A stretch of DNA of 31,624 bases. It comes from JAHJRJ01 sp037443685 (GTDB lineage: Bacteria; Bacteroidota; Ignavibacteria; UBA10030; BY39). Below are positions 15,322-24,057 of the stretch, piece after piece. A program made the translations under genes and the position numbers. The DNA is taken from positions 1 to 31,624 of the forward strand of contig JBBINX010000015.1 of the NCBI GenBank assembly GCA_037443685.1, given 5' to 3'. The notes under the pieces are model-generated. The model did not search any database. It saw only the letters and a program-made list of their open reading frames with translations, and was not told the DNA's origin. The number at the start of each line of letters is the position of its first letter. The first letter of the stretch is position 1.

Positions 15322-16503
15322 ATGAAATCGCTCCAACAACTCTTTCGTAAACAAAATAAAATTGCCGTTGGGTTAATGTCGGGCACCTCTGCCGACGGGA
15401 TTGATACAGTTCTCGTTAAAATTAACAACTCAGGAATGGATACAAAGCTAACACAAATCGCATTCCACACATATCCATACAAACGGGGATTAAAAGAATT
15501 CATACTAAAAAATTCGAACAGTAATACTGCGAAGCTTGACGACATCGCACGATTGAATATTTTATTAGGTGAACTTTTTGCAGACTCGGTTCTCCGATTA
15601 ATCCGAAAAGCCGGCTTAAGACCAGAAAATGTCGATTTGATCGGGTCGCACGGACAAACAATTAGGCATTTACCCGAAAAAAAGAAAATGTTCGACAAAA
15701 ATATTTCAGCAACATTTCAAATAGGCGACCCGACAATAATCGCAAAACGGACCGGCATAGTTACGGTGGGCGACTTCAGAGTCGCAGATGTTGCAGTTGG
15801 TGGGAGCGGTGCGCCGCTCGTTCCATATTTCGACTTTATTATTTTTCGATCTGGAAAAATAAACAGAGGTCTATTGAACGTAGGTGGAATTGCAAACATC
15901 ACCGTAATCCCGAAGAGTGCAAAACAATCCGATGTATTCGCCTTCGATACAGGTCCGGGCAATATGATTATCGATAATTTTATGATGCTATTATTTGGTA
16001 AATCGGCTGATATCAACGGCTTGACTGCACAACATGGGTGCATTGATTTAAAGCTCCTTACCCGGATGTTAAAACATCCGTATTTAAAAAAAAGATTACC
16101 AAAATCTACTGGCAGGGAGTCGTTTGGTGATCGATTCATCGAACAAATTTCCAAACAGCTAAAAAATGTACCGAGAGAAAACATTATCACTACTGTTACT
16201 GAATTCACAGCTTTGTCGGTATATATATCTTACCTAAAATTTATAAAAAAGAATATTCAGCTAGATGAAATTTTGGTTAGTGGCGGTGGTGTGCATAATC
16301 TTTATTTGATGAATGCTTTACAACGTTACTTTAGCGAAGTAAAAGTAAGGGCATTAGAATCAGTTGGCTATTCATCCGATGCAAAAGAAGCTATCTGTTT
16401 TGCAATGTTAGCGAATGAGACTATGTCGGGTAACTGCTCAAATCTGACAAGTGCAACAGGTGCAAAACAACAAACTATTTTAGGGAAAATCTGTTTACCA
16501 TGA
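15322..16503 (+). CDS. anmK: Anhydro-N-acetylmuramic acid kinase
   Basis: This enzyme phosphorylates and opens 1,6-anhydro-MurNAc to MurNAc-6-phosphate in peptidoglycan recycling, in the cytoplasm. Its 393 residues fit the family. The ATP-binding GLMSGTSADGID (17-28), SHGQTIRH, QIGDP, the catalytic-region DFRVADVAVGGSGAPLVP (151-168, D156 the likely base), LNVGGIANIT, FDTGPGNMIID and ILVSGGGVHN are all present. An ATG at 15322 precedes the family start; the next ATG is inside the first motif (GLMSG). No Shine-Dalgarno is seen, in line with a leaderless message. The etherase MurQ, which uses the product, is not in the window. Confidence 0.95.
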   Translation: MKSLQQLFRKQNKIAVGLMSGTSADGIDTVLVKINNSGMDTKLTQIAFHTYPYKRGLKEFILKNSNSNTAKLDDIARLNILLGELFADSVLRLIRKAGLRPENVDLIGSHGQTIRHLPEKKKMFDKNISATFQIGDPTIIAKRTGIVTVGDFRVADVAVGGSGAPLVPYFDFIIFRSGKINRGLLNVGGIANITVIPKSAKQSDVFAFDTGPGNMIIDNFMMLLFGKSADINGLTAQHGCIDLKLLTRMLKHPYLKKRLPKSTGRESFGDRFIEQISKQLKNVPRENIITTVTEFTALSVYISYLKFIKKNIQLDEILVSGGGVHNLYLMNALQRYFSEVKVRALESVGYSSDAKEAICFAMLANETMSGNCSNLTSATGAKQQTILGKICLP

Positions 16504-16556
16504 TTGGATAATAATGTGTGAATTGAGATAACGAAGAAAACACATTTGTAAACTTA

Positions 16557-16585
16557 TTGCAATTCCACAAAAAAAATCTTAATTT
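16557..16585 (+). promoter_or_regulatory. promoter for the LPS/larC operon, nearly leaderless
   Basis: TTGCAA (16557-16562), 17 bp and TAATTT (16580-16585) predict a start near 16592, three bases before the ATG at 16595. No Shine-Dalgarno lies between. Confidence 0.55.
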
Positions 16586-16594
16586 TACAACCGT

Positions 16595-17644
16595 ATGAAC
16601 ATCTCAAAAATACTAATCATACGTTTCAGTTCGATAGGCGACATAATACTCGCTTCACCTCTTATCAGGTCTGTTAAGTTAACTTATCCTGATGCGCAAA
16701 TAGATTTTATTGTACGTAAAGAATATGCTGAACTGGTAAAATTCAATCCGTATTTAAGTAATATTATCGAGTTCGACTCCGATAAAAGATATAAGGGAAT
16801 GCAAGAGATAACTGCAAAAATAAATACAAACGCTTACAGCATTATTCTGGATATTCAGAACAATTTTAGAAGTAAGTTTCTATCGTATAGAAGCAAAACA
16901 AAAAAAATATCTCATCTCAATAAACGAGCGACTCTTCGTTTCTTACTAACAAATTTTAAAATTAACTTATATCGCGATTACGTATCTGTCGCTGACCGCT
17001 ATCTCGAAACTGTTAAAGAGCTGTACGTTCCCAATGATGGAAAAGGATTAGATGTATTTATTCCTGACAATATTATATCATCCGTTGAAAAAAAGTTAAG
17101 TAACTACAGCTTGAGTAAAAATGATTTTATCATAGGAATTGCCCCTTCTGCCAAACATAATACAAAGAAGTGGATGCTTGACCGTTATGAAGAATTAATT
17201 GTTCGTCTGATCGAAAAATATAAAGCAAGGATATTAGTATTCGGTGGAAAAGATGATAAACACGAAACCGATACAATAGTCGACAATGCTAATAAAATTT
17301 TGGGTAATCGAGCTGTGATAAATTATGCTGGCAAGATTTCGCTTCTCGAAAATGCAGCTATGTTCGATTATTGCAATGCAGTAGTTACAAACGACACAGG
17401 ACTGATGCATCTTGCCGCAGCACGTAAAAGGAAAGTCATAGCGATTTTTGGTCCCACCGTAAAAGAATTCGGTTTTTTCCCCTACGGCACTGAGAATATT
17501 GTTGTTGAAAACAATACTGTTAAATGCCGACCGTGCTCATATCACGGTACCAACTCATGTCCCCCAAAACATTTTAAATGCATGAAAGATATCACTACAG
17601 ACAAAGTTTACGATGCAGTTAAACATATTCTAAATCTAAATTGA
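16595..17644 (+). CDS. Glycosyltransferase family 9 (heptosyltransferase-like)
   Basis: This 349-residue GT9 enzyme probably adds ADP-heptose (or a related sugar) to the lipopolysaccharide inner core at the cytoplasmic face of the inner membrane. The N-terminus ILIIRFSSIGDIILASPLIR is the GT9 signature. GIAPSAKHNTKKW starts the second Rossmann half, and VTNDTGLMHLAAA with IFGPT forms the sugar-nucleotide site. A cysteine-rich tail (CRPCSYHGTNSCPPKHFKC) is also usual for the family. Whether it acts as heptosyltransferase I, II or another GT9 cannot be decided. It lies 1 bp before waaA, supporting a core-LPS role, and heads the operon. Confidence 0.9.
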   Translation: MNISKILIIRFSSIGDIILASPLIRSVKLTYPDAQIDFIVRKEYAELVKFNPYLSNIIEFDSDKRYKGMQEITAKINTNAYSIILDIQNNFRSKFLSYRSKTKKISHLNKRATLRFLLTNFKINLYRDYVSVADRYLETVKELYVPNDGKGLDVFIPDNIISSVEKKLSNYSLSKNDFIIGIAPSAKHNTKKWMLDRYEELIVRLIEKYKARILVFGGKDDKHETDTIVDNANKILGNRAVINYAGKISLLENAAMFDYCNAVVTNDTGLMHLAAARKRKVIAIFGPTVKEFGFFPYGTENIVVENNTVKCRPCSYHGTNSCPPKHFKCMKDITTDKVYDAVKHILNLN

Positions 17645-17645
17645 T

Positions 17646-18926
17646 ATGGATAGATTCTGGATAATAATTTATAATTTTGTAGTTATCCACCTTTTATGGT
17701 TTGGCTTTCATCTTTTGAGTTTATTCAAATCTAAATTCCGCACAGGAATTTCCGGAAGAGACAGGTTATTCGAAATTCTTCAATCACAATTGCAGAAGTT
17801 AGATCCGATATCGAAACGGATATGGTTCCACGCATCTTCACTCGGAGAATTTGAGCAAGCTAAACCAATCATTGCCGAATTGAAAACAAAATTTCCACAA
17901 GTTAAAATTATCGTTTCTTTCTTTTCACCATCGGGTTACGAACCATCTAAAAAGTATAAGCTCGCCGATGTTATTACTTATCTACCCTTCGATACATCCA
18001 CAAGTGCAAAGAGGTTTATAGATATCGTCCAACCGAATGCTGCAGTTCTGATACGTTATGATTTATGGCCCAATCACTTGTGGGCTTTAAAGAAAAGAAA
18101 CATACCCGTTTTTATTGCCAATGCCACTATGCGCCCAAACACGATCCGGCGTTATCCTATCTTAAAATCGTTTCATAAGTGTTTATACAATAAAGTTGGT
18201 TATATATTGACCGTTTCCGAAGAGGACCTGAATACTTTTAAAAAATTTAATCTACAAAACCCAAAAATCGAAGTAATTGGAGATACACGTTACGATCAAG
18301 TTTGGCAAAAGAGTATCGAATCAAAAAAGAAACATCTATTGCCGGAAAGTATTTTAAAAAATAAAAAAATATTTGTCGTTGGTAGCAGTTGGGAGACGGA
18401 TGAAAAAATTTTGTTCCCCGTTTTTTTTAAATTACAAAATTTAGAACCCGACTTACTAATGATTCTCGTTCCTCATGAGCCAACCGAACACAACTTAGAA
18501 CGCATTGAAAGTGAGTTAAACGGCGAAACTACCTACCGACGTTTTTCTGATTTGCATGATTACTCCGATGAAAGAGTTTTAATTGTGGATAGTATTGGTA
18601 TTCTTATGGCACTCTATCAGTATGCTGACGTAGCTTTTGTAGGTGGTGCTTTTCGGAGTGGAGTGCATAATGTACTCGAGCCGGCTGTTTATGGAATTCC
18701 TGTTGTATTTGGACCTAACTACACAAATTCTCAAGAGGCAGTTGCATTTATTGACAAAGGAATAGGGTTTACAAGCCAGGAGGATGAAAAAATGTTGAGG
18801 ATACTTCAGACTTTATTTACCGACGACGAATATCGTAGAGATATAGGAAGGAAAGCTATTGCATTTGTCGAAAGTAATATTGGAGCGACTCAAAAATTCC
18901 TTTCCTATTTTCAAAAAGTTTTGTAA
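17646..18926 (+). CDS. waaA: 3-deoxy-D-manno-octulosonic acid (Kdo) transferase
   Basis: This enzyme moves Kdo from CMP-Kdo to lipid A precursor, the first step of LPS core assembly, anchored to the inner membrane by its N-terminal helix (IIIYNFVVIHLLWFGFHLL, 6-24). The 426 residues match the family. HASSLGEFEQAKP (62-74) contains the conserved base E68; ADVITYLPFDT, ALIRYDLWPN-like (VLIRYDLWPNHLW), SWETDEKILFP, VPHEPTEH, and FVGGAFRSGVHNVLEPAVYGIPVVFGP follow in the usual order. The number of Kdo units added cannot be read from sequence. The ATG follows the upstream stop by one base, with no Shine-Dalgarno, so it is probably coupled to it. Confidence 0.95.
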   Translation: MDRFWIIIYNFVVIHLLWFGFHLLSLFKSKFRTGISGRDRLFEILQSQLQKLDPISKRIWFHASSLGEFEQAKPIIAELKTKFPQVKIIVSFFSPSGYEPSKKYKLADVITYLPFDTSTSAKRFIDIVQPNAAVLIRYDLWPNHLWALKKRNIPVFIANATMRPNTIRRYPILKSFHKCLYNKVGYILTVSEEDLNTFKKFNLQNPKIEVIGDTRYDQVWQKSIESKKKHLLPESILKNKKIFVVGSSWETDEKILFPVFFKLQNLEPDLLMILVPHEPTEHNLERIESELNGETTYRRFSDLHDYSDERVLIVDSIGILMALYQYADVAFVGGAFRSGVHNVLEPAVYGIPVVFGPNYTNSQEAVAFIDKGIGFTSQEDEKMLRILQTLFTDDEYRRDIGRKAIAFVESNIGATQKFLSYFQKVL

Positions 18927-18934
18927 ATTATCTT

Positions 18935-20125
18935 ATGAAGATTGCATATTTAGATACAATAGCAGGAATCAGCGGCGATATGACGTTAGGGGCTTTTATT
19001 GCGGCTGGAGTTCCACTCGCACAACTGCAGGGCGAATTGGAAAAGCTGAATCTTTCAGGTTATCTACTGAAAGCTGAAACTGTTATCCGAAATGGTATCG
19101 CCGGAATAAAGCTAACGGTAGAAATTACAAATCAACCCAAATATCACCGTCACTTAAACGATATTTGTGAGATAATTGATAAAAGTAATTTAAGTGAGAA
19201 GATAAAAGACAATTCTAAGAAAATTTTCTTCGAACTTGCAAAAGCCGAAGCAAAAGTACATAACACAACGATAGAAAAAATCCATTTTCATGAAGTGGGC
19301 GCTTTAGATGCCATAGTGGATATCGTTGGCACATCTATTTGTTTGGATATTCTAAACGTCGAAAAAGTATTTTCATCCCCTATTAAACTCGGCAGTGGCG
19401 GCTTCGTCGATACAGAACACGGAAAAATGCCAATTCCGACCCCCGCCACAGTAGAAATATTAACTGGTTATCCGACCCTACTAACCGATATACCTTTCGA
19501 ATTAACAACTCCAACGGGGGCAGCTATTGTAAAGGCGCTTTCGGGTGGAACTATACAATTTGAAAAAATGGAAGTGCAAAACGTCGGTTATGGAGCCGGG
19601 AGCAGAGACATGGGAGAAATCCCAAATTTACTGCGCCTATTTATAGCAAAACTTGATTTGGACTCAGCGAATGAAGATTTGGTAATTATCGACACAAATA
19701 TCGACGACATGAATCCTGAGATTTATCCCTATATAATCGAAAAGCTTTTAGAGGCGGGCGCACACGATGCGTATCTGTGTCCTGTAATAATGAAAAAAGG
19801 TAGGCCTGGAATTTTGTTGTCGGCTTTGGTAAACAAATCGAAAATTGAAGCAATCTCAGAAATTTTCTTTAAACAAACTACAACTCTTGGACTTCGCATA
19901 AATGAAGTAGGGAGAAAAATCTTGTTTCGTACCTCGAAGTTTCTTTGTACTTCACTCGGTGAAGTAAAAGTTAAAGTTATTATACAAGGCAGTAATGAAA
20001 GGATTACCCCTGAGTTTGAAGAGTGCAAACGGCTCGCCAACCAATTTAAATTACCGCTAATTGAAGTTTATAAAATTATCGAAAAAGAAATTGCGAGTAA
20101 ACATAAATTTCCTGAACTGAAGTAA
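18935..20125 (+). CDS. larC: Nickel-pincer cofactor biosynthesis protein LarC
   Basis: LarC inserts nickel into the pyridinium-3,5-bisthiocarboxylate mononucleotide to make the nickel-pincer cofactor of lactate racemase and related enzymes. The 396-residue protein opens with the signature YLDTIAGISGDMTLGAFIAAG, has IHFHEVGALDAIVDIVG, STPIKLGSGG-like (SSPIKLGSGG), ELTTPTGAAIVKAL and a C-terminal half with TNIDDMNPE. In Lactobacillus plantarum larC needs a programmed frameshift; here it is one uninterrupted frame. Neither larB, larE nor a racemase is in view. It follows waaA by 8 bp, so it is probably co-transcribed with LPS genes despite having no obvious link to them. It converges on aconitase with a 52-bp gap. 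Confidence 0.93.
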   Translation: MKIAYLDTIAGISGDMTLGAFIAAGVPLAQLQGELEKLNLSGYLLKAETVIRNGIAGIKLTVEITNQPKYHRHLNDICEIIDKSNLSEKIKDNSKKIFFELAKAEAKVHNTTIEKIHFHEVGALDAIVDIVGTSICLDILNVEKVFSSPIKLGSGGFVDTEHGKMPIPTPATVEILTGYPTLLTDIPFELTTPTGAAIVKALSGGTIQFEKMEVQNVGYGAGSRDMGEIPNLLRLFIAKLDLDSANEDLVIIDTNIDDMNPEIYPYIIEKLLEAGAHDAYLCPVIMKKGRPGILLSALVNKSKIEAISEIFFKQTTTLGLRINEVGRKILFRTSKFLCTSLGEVKVKVIIQGSNERITPEFEECKRLANQFKLPLIEVYKIIEKEIASKHKFPELK

Positions 20126-20177
20126 TATTATTTTTGTAACTACTCAGCAGTTTAGTCGCAATTAAAAAAAATCTTTT

Positions 20178-22259
20178 TTATGTCCTTCTAATTTTTGTCA
20201 TATTCAACATACCGCCGGTAAGTAGAATTTTTTTCTGCCGATCAGTCAAATCATAATTCAACTTTATATCTATCCTCTTTGTAACATTCTTCAAAACTAC
20301 TTCACCACTTTGTTTTCCTGAACTTAATTGTTCTCTTATGTTTTCGAGAGACAACTCGTCTCCAAAATCAATTTTATTATAATCGTTTGCGTCTGCGAAA
20401 GTGAGTGGTAGTATCCCGAAGTTAATTAAATTCGCACGGTGAATGCGGTTGAAGATTTTAACTATTACAACTTTCACTCCTAAAAACCTTGGTGAGAGAG
20501 CAGCATGTTCACGACTCGACCCCTGTCCATAGTTATCTCCACCGATTACAAACCCGCCGCCCCATTCTCTACAACGTTTTGGAAATTCTGGATCGATACG
20601 AGTAAATGTGAATTCGGAAATTGCTGGAATATTGGAACGCAGCGGTAATACCTTCGCACCTGCCGGCGAGATGTGGTCTGTGGAAATATTATCGCCTGCT
20701 TTGAGTAGAACTTTTCCGGTAATAGTTATTGGCATTTCTTCAAATTGAGGAATTGGCTTAATATTCGGACCACGGATGATTTTAATTTTATCCGGTTCGG
20801 GTGATGGGGGAATAATCATCGAGTCGTTGATGAAATATTTTTCCGGCTCTTTACGTTTTTGTGGAACGATATTGAATTCTTTTGCTACTTCGCGAGGGTC
20901 TGCGATGACACCTTTTATTGCTGTAGCAATTGCCGTTTCAGGTGATGCTAAATAAACTTTTGCATCCATCGTTCCGCTGCGTCCTTCAAAATTTCTGTTG
21001 AAAGAACGTACAGATATTGCACCGCTCGGTGGGGCTTGTCCCATCCCGATGCAAGGACCACACGCAGATTCGAGTATTCTTGCCCCTGAAGCAATGATAT
21101 CAGCCAAATCCCCTGAACGAGCAATCATCTCGAAAACTTGTTTTGAACCGGGAATTAGTGTTAACGAATTATTAGGATGAACCGACCTTCCTTTGAGCAT
21201 ATGTGCCGCTATACTTAAGTCGAAATAACTCGAGTTTGTGCAGGAACCGATACTCGATTGTTCAGCTTTGATGTTAAGCTTTGCAAGTTCACTAACTTTT
21301 ACTACATTATCCGGTGAGTGCGGTTTTGCAATGAGTGGTTCAAGTTTATCCAAGTCTATCACGAGTCCATCAAATTCAACAGTAACGAATCCGGTTTTAT
21401 CAGTTTCGCTGATGGTTACATTAACGGCGCCGCCTTCTTGAAGAGCTGCGATAGAGTTAGCATCGTTAACTGTATGCAGACGGATACTGCATCTATCATA
21501 TGTTGCATTCGGGTCGGCTTTAAGTTCGTTCCATACATTTCCTCTTTCTTGTGCATCTAAATAAGATTTAGTTATGTGGTCGCTCGGGAAAATTGAGGTT
21601 GTTGCGCCAAGCTCTGCACCCATATTGGTAATGGTGAACCTGTCACCTATCGAAAGAGTTTCAACACCAGTACCGTAATACTCAACGATTTTATTAATTC
21701 CACCTTTACACGTCAATCGGCGTAACAGTTCGAGAATGATATCTTTTCCTGAAACCCACGGTTGCAAAGTTCCTATGAGTTTAACTCCTAAAATTTTAGG
21801 CATCGTTATTATATACGGTTCGCCAGCCATAGCAAGTGCTATATCCAACCCACCGGCACCAATTGCTATCATTCCTAAACCACCACCTGTGGGTGTATGG
21901 GAGTCTGAGCCGATTAGAGTTTCTCCCGGTACTCCAAATCTTTCGCGATGAACTTGATGACATATTCCATTTCCGGGGCGGGAAAAATAAATTCCATATT
22001 TTGCCGCAACACTCTGTAAGTATTGATGGTCGTCTGCATTCATAAAATCCTGTTGAAGCATATTGTGGTCAACATAACTTACAGAGAGTCTTGTTTTGAC
22101 GCGGGGAACTCCCATTGCTTCGAATTGAAGATAAGCCATTGTTCCTGTCGCATCTTGCGTGAGTGTTTGATCGATACGTATTCCAATTTCTGATCCTGGT
22201 TCCATTTTTCCTGAAACCAGATGTGATGAAATTATTTTTTGGGATAGATTCATAGACAT
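20178..22259 (-). CDS. Aconitate hydratase
   Basis: This [4Fe-4S] enzyme isomerises citrate and isocitrate in the TCA cycle. The 693 residues hold the iron-sulfur cysteines C340 (SIGSCTNS), C400 and C403 (ACGPCIGM). Near the start are SYVDHNMLQQD and the substrate-site GSDSHTPTGGGLGMIAIGAGGLD. After a linker, the swivel domain follows with DNISTDHISPAGAKVLP and GDNYGQGSSREHAALSPRFLG. The length and order suit the bacterial group close to mitochondrial/Aquifex-type aconitases rather than the longer AcnA or the rearranged AcnB. The ATG at 22259 has AAGGA about nine bases upstream; a second ATG lies two codons in. It is divergent from the TPR operon. Confidence 0.96.
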   Translation of the reverse strand: MSMNLSQKIISSHLVSGKMEPGSEIGIRIDQTLTQDATGTMAYLQFEAMGVPRVKTRLSVSYVDHNMLQQDFMNADDHQYLQSVAAKYGIYFSRPGNGICHQVHRERFGVPGETLIGSDSHTPTGGGLGMIAIGAGGLDIALAMAGEPYIITMPKILGVKLIGTLQPWVSGKDIILELLRRLTCKGGINKIVEYYGTGVETLSIGDRFTITNMGAELGATTSIFPSDHITKSYLDAQERGNVWNELKADPNATYDRCSIRLHTVNDANSIAALQEGGAVNVTISETDKTGFVTVEFDGLVIDLDKLEPLIAKPHSPDNVVKVSELAKLNIKAEQSSIGSCTNSSYFDLSIAAHMLKGRSVHPNNSLTLIPGSKQVFEMIARSGDLADIIASGARILESACGPCIGMGQAPPSGAISVRSFNRNFEGRSGTMDAKVYLASPETAIATAIKGVIADPREVAKEFNIVPQKRKEPEKYFINDSMIIPPSPEPDKIKIIRGPNIKPIPQFEEMPITITGKVLLKAGDNISTDHISPAGAKVLPLRSNIPAISEFTFTRIDPEFPKRCREWGGGFVIGGDNYGQGSSREHAALSPRFLGVKVVIVKIFNRIHRANLINFGILPLTFADANDYNKIDFGDELSLENIREQLSSGKQSGEVVLKNVTKRIDIKLNYDLTDRQKKILLTGGMLNMTKIRRT

Positions 22260-22367
22260 AATACATTTTCCTTATAATAATCCGCCGTTCTCAAATGCCG
22301 ACAGAAGTAATGGGTGCAATAATAAGAACGGAAATGTTGATAATAAGTATTTTTTTTAGTCTAATAA

Positions 22368-22396
22368 ATTATACCCAAAAAATGCCTGAAATGCAA
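22368..22396 (-). promoter_or_regulatory. promoter for aconitase
   Basis: On the reverse strand TTGCAT (22396..22391), 17 bp and a perfect TATAAT (22373..22368) predict a start near 22361 and a leader of about 100 nt. Confidence 0.7.
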
Positions 22397-22412
22397 AAAA
22401 AATTCTTTTGTT

Positions 22413-22441
22413 TTGCAAATAAACTGTATATTAAGTATATT
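22413..22441 (+). promoter_or_regulatory. promoter for the TPR/DUF3467/GH57 operon
   Basis: TTGCAA (22413-22418), 17 bp and TATATT (22436-22441) predict a start near 22448. It lies back to back with the aconitase promoter, 16 bp between the -35 boxes. Confidence 0.6.
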
Positions 22442-22484
22442 CAATCTGAAATTTTAATTAATATTTGATTGGACAGGAGACACA

Positions 22485-23693
22485 ATGAAAAACACAGGAA
22501 TATTTATCATCTTAATATGTTTAACGGCATCTCTTATATTTACGGGATTCCAATGTGGTACTGCAGAAATGACCAGCGCAAAACTTTACATTCAGCGCTC
22601 AGAATGGGATAATGCAAAGGTTCAATTAGAAAAAGAATTAGCCAAACACCCCGAAAATGCAGAAGCGTGGTACATGATTGGCCGGGTTTGTTACGAGCAA
22701 AAAAGTTATAAAGAAATGATCGAAGCTTTTAACAACTCGTTAAAAATAAACCAACAATTTAAAAAAGAAATTGATAGTTACAAGATTAGTGTCTGGGCTA
22801 ATAACTTAAATAAAGGTGTTGACAACTACAACCATGCAATTCAAACGTTACAAATGAACCCTGACTCCGCCGGTGATTATTTTAACACCGCAATTAACTA
22901 TCTAAATATCGCCGTTGCGGCACAACCGGACAGTGCCACGAATTATCGTGTGCTTGCTCTATGCTACTATGGAATGCGAGATATGGATAATGCTATAGTG
23001 TTTTTGAAAAAAACTCTTGACATGCAATTCGAAGCACACCTTGGGCGAATGCTTGGAGGAATATATTACGACCGTGCCATCGTTGCAAAAAATAATGCTG
23101 CGACCGCCGAGGGTGATGAAAAAAAGAAAAATCTTGATATTGCAAATTATAATCTTAACGAGACAATTAAGATTTTAGAAGCAACAAGTAAAGTTGCACC
23201 GGAAGACCCGAACGTTTTAGCAACATTGAATGATGCATATATCGCGGCAGGCAGAACTGAAGAAGCTCTGAATTCATATAAAGTCGCGATTAAAGCAGAC
23301 CCAACAAATAAACTCGCTCATTATAACTACGGCGTTTTATTGCTGCGGGCAGGAAACCACGAAGAAGCTGCTTTACAATTTGACGAGACTTTAAAATTAG
23401 ACCCAAACTTCACAGACGCACTTTACAACTCGGCTGCTGCTTATATGCAATGGGGTGCTAAAATGCGCGAGCAAGCAGAAGTAGCGATACAGAACGATAA
23501 AACTAAACAAATCGATAAAGCTTTCGAAAAAAAATTCGTAAAAGCAAAATCTTATCTTGAACAACTCGTTATCCTTGCACCTAAAGACATCAGCGCATGG
23601 GAAACGCTCGGTATGGCAAATACTATTTTAAACATTCCGAAAGAAGCTAAAGCAGCTTACGACAAAGCTGATGCATTAAGAAAAGAAAAATAA
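22485..23693 (+). CDS. Exported TPR-repeat protein
   Basis: This 402-residue protein begins with a hydrophobic export signal (about 5-24). A cysteine follows (TGFQC, residue 24 or so), but the residues before it do not make a good lipobox, so lipoprotein status is doubtful. The rest is a chain of TPR helices: NAEAWYMIGRVCYEQKSYKE, ATNYRVLALCYYGMRDMDNA, PNVLATLNDAYIAAGRTEEA, KLAHYNYGVLLLRAGNHEEA and ISAWETLGMANTILNIPKEA are clear repeats. TPR proteins of this kind are scaffolds for envelope complexes; no partner can be named. The start is firm, with AGGAG seven bases before the ATG. It heads the operon with the DUF3467 and GH57 genes. Confidence 0.88.
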   Translation: MKNTGIFIILICLTASLIFTGFQCGTAEMTSAKLYIQRSEWDNAKVQLEKELAKHPENAEAWYMIGRVCYEQKSYKEMIEAFNNSLKINQQFKKEIDSYKISVWANNLNKGVDNYNHAIQTLQMNPDSAGDYFNTAINYLNIAVAAQPDSATNYRVLALCYYGMRDMDNAIVFLKKTLDMQFEAHLGRMLGGIYYDRAIVAKNNAATAEGDEKKKNLDIANYNLNETIKILEATSKVAPEDPNVLATLNDAYIAAGRTEEALNSYKVAIKADPTNKLAHYNYGVLLLRAGNHEEAALQFDETLKLDPNFTDALYNSAAAYMQWGAKMREQAEVAIQNDKTKQIDKAFEKKFVKAKSYLEQLVILAPKDISAWETLGMANTILNIPKEAKAAYDKADALRKEK

Positions 23694-23710
23694 ATATAAA
23701 AAAATTAAAT

Positions 23711-24037
23711 ATGACAAATCAACCGCAACAACCACAACAAATAAATATTGAACTCGGTGAAAAAGAAGCAGAAGGAATCTATTCGAATTTAGCGATAATT
23801 ACACACTCACCCGCAGAATTCGTAGTCGATTTTACTCGTGTGCTTCCTGGTATTCCTAAAGCAAAAGTACACGCACGAATCATCATGACGCCTCAACACG
23901 CAAAACTTTTACTCAAAGCACTCGAGGATAATATAGATAAGTTCGAAAAGAAATTCGGTGAAATAAAAATACAAGGTGAGCCGAGTTCGGGCGGATTCGG
24001 TTTTCAACCGATCGACCCTGAAGTTCGAATTCATTGA
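23711..24037 (+). CDS. DUF3467 family protein
   Basis: This small protein of 108 residues has the DUF3467 pattern in full: INIELGEKEAEGIYSNLAII, THSPAEFVVDFTRVLPGIPKAKV and RIIMTPQHAKLLLKALEDNI. A Gln/Pro-rich N-terminus and a Gly-rich tail flank the core. There is no signal peptide. The biochemical function of the family is not established. It lies 17 bp after the TPR gene, with no strong Shine-Dalgarno, and 20 bp before the GH57 ATG, so the three are probably one transcript. Confidence 0.93.
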   Translation: MTNQPQQPQQINIELGEKEAEGIYSNLAIITHSPAEFVVDFTRVLPGIPKAKVHARIIMTPQHAKLLLKALEDNIDKFEKKFGEIKIQGEPSSGGFGFQPIDPEVRIH

Positions 24038-24057
24038 TCTCAAACTCAGCTACAAAT

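Noticed and set aside
15186..15698. 170-residue antisense frame across the flavoprotein and anmK starts
   Set aside because: It is the complement of well-supported coding sequence and resembles no family.
22485..22560. TPR protein as a lipoprotein
   Set aside because: A cysteine follows the hydrophobic segment, but TGFQC lacks the small residue normally before the cysteine.
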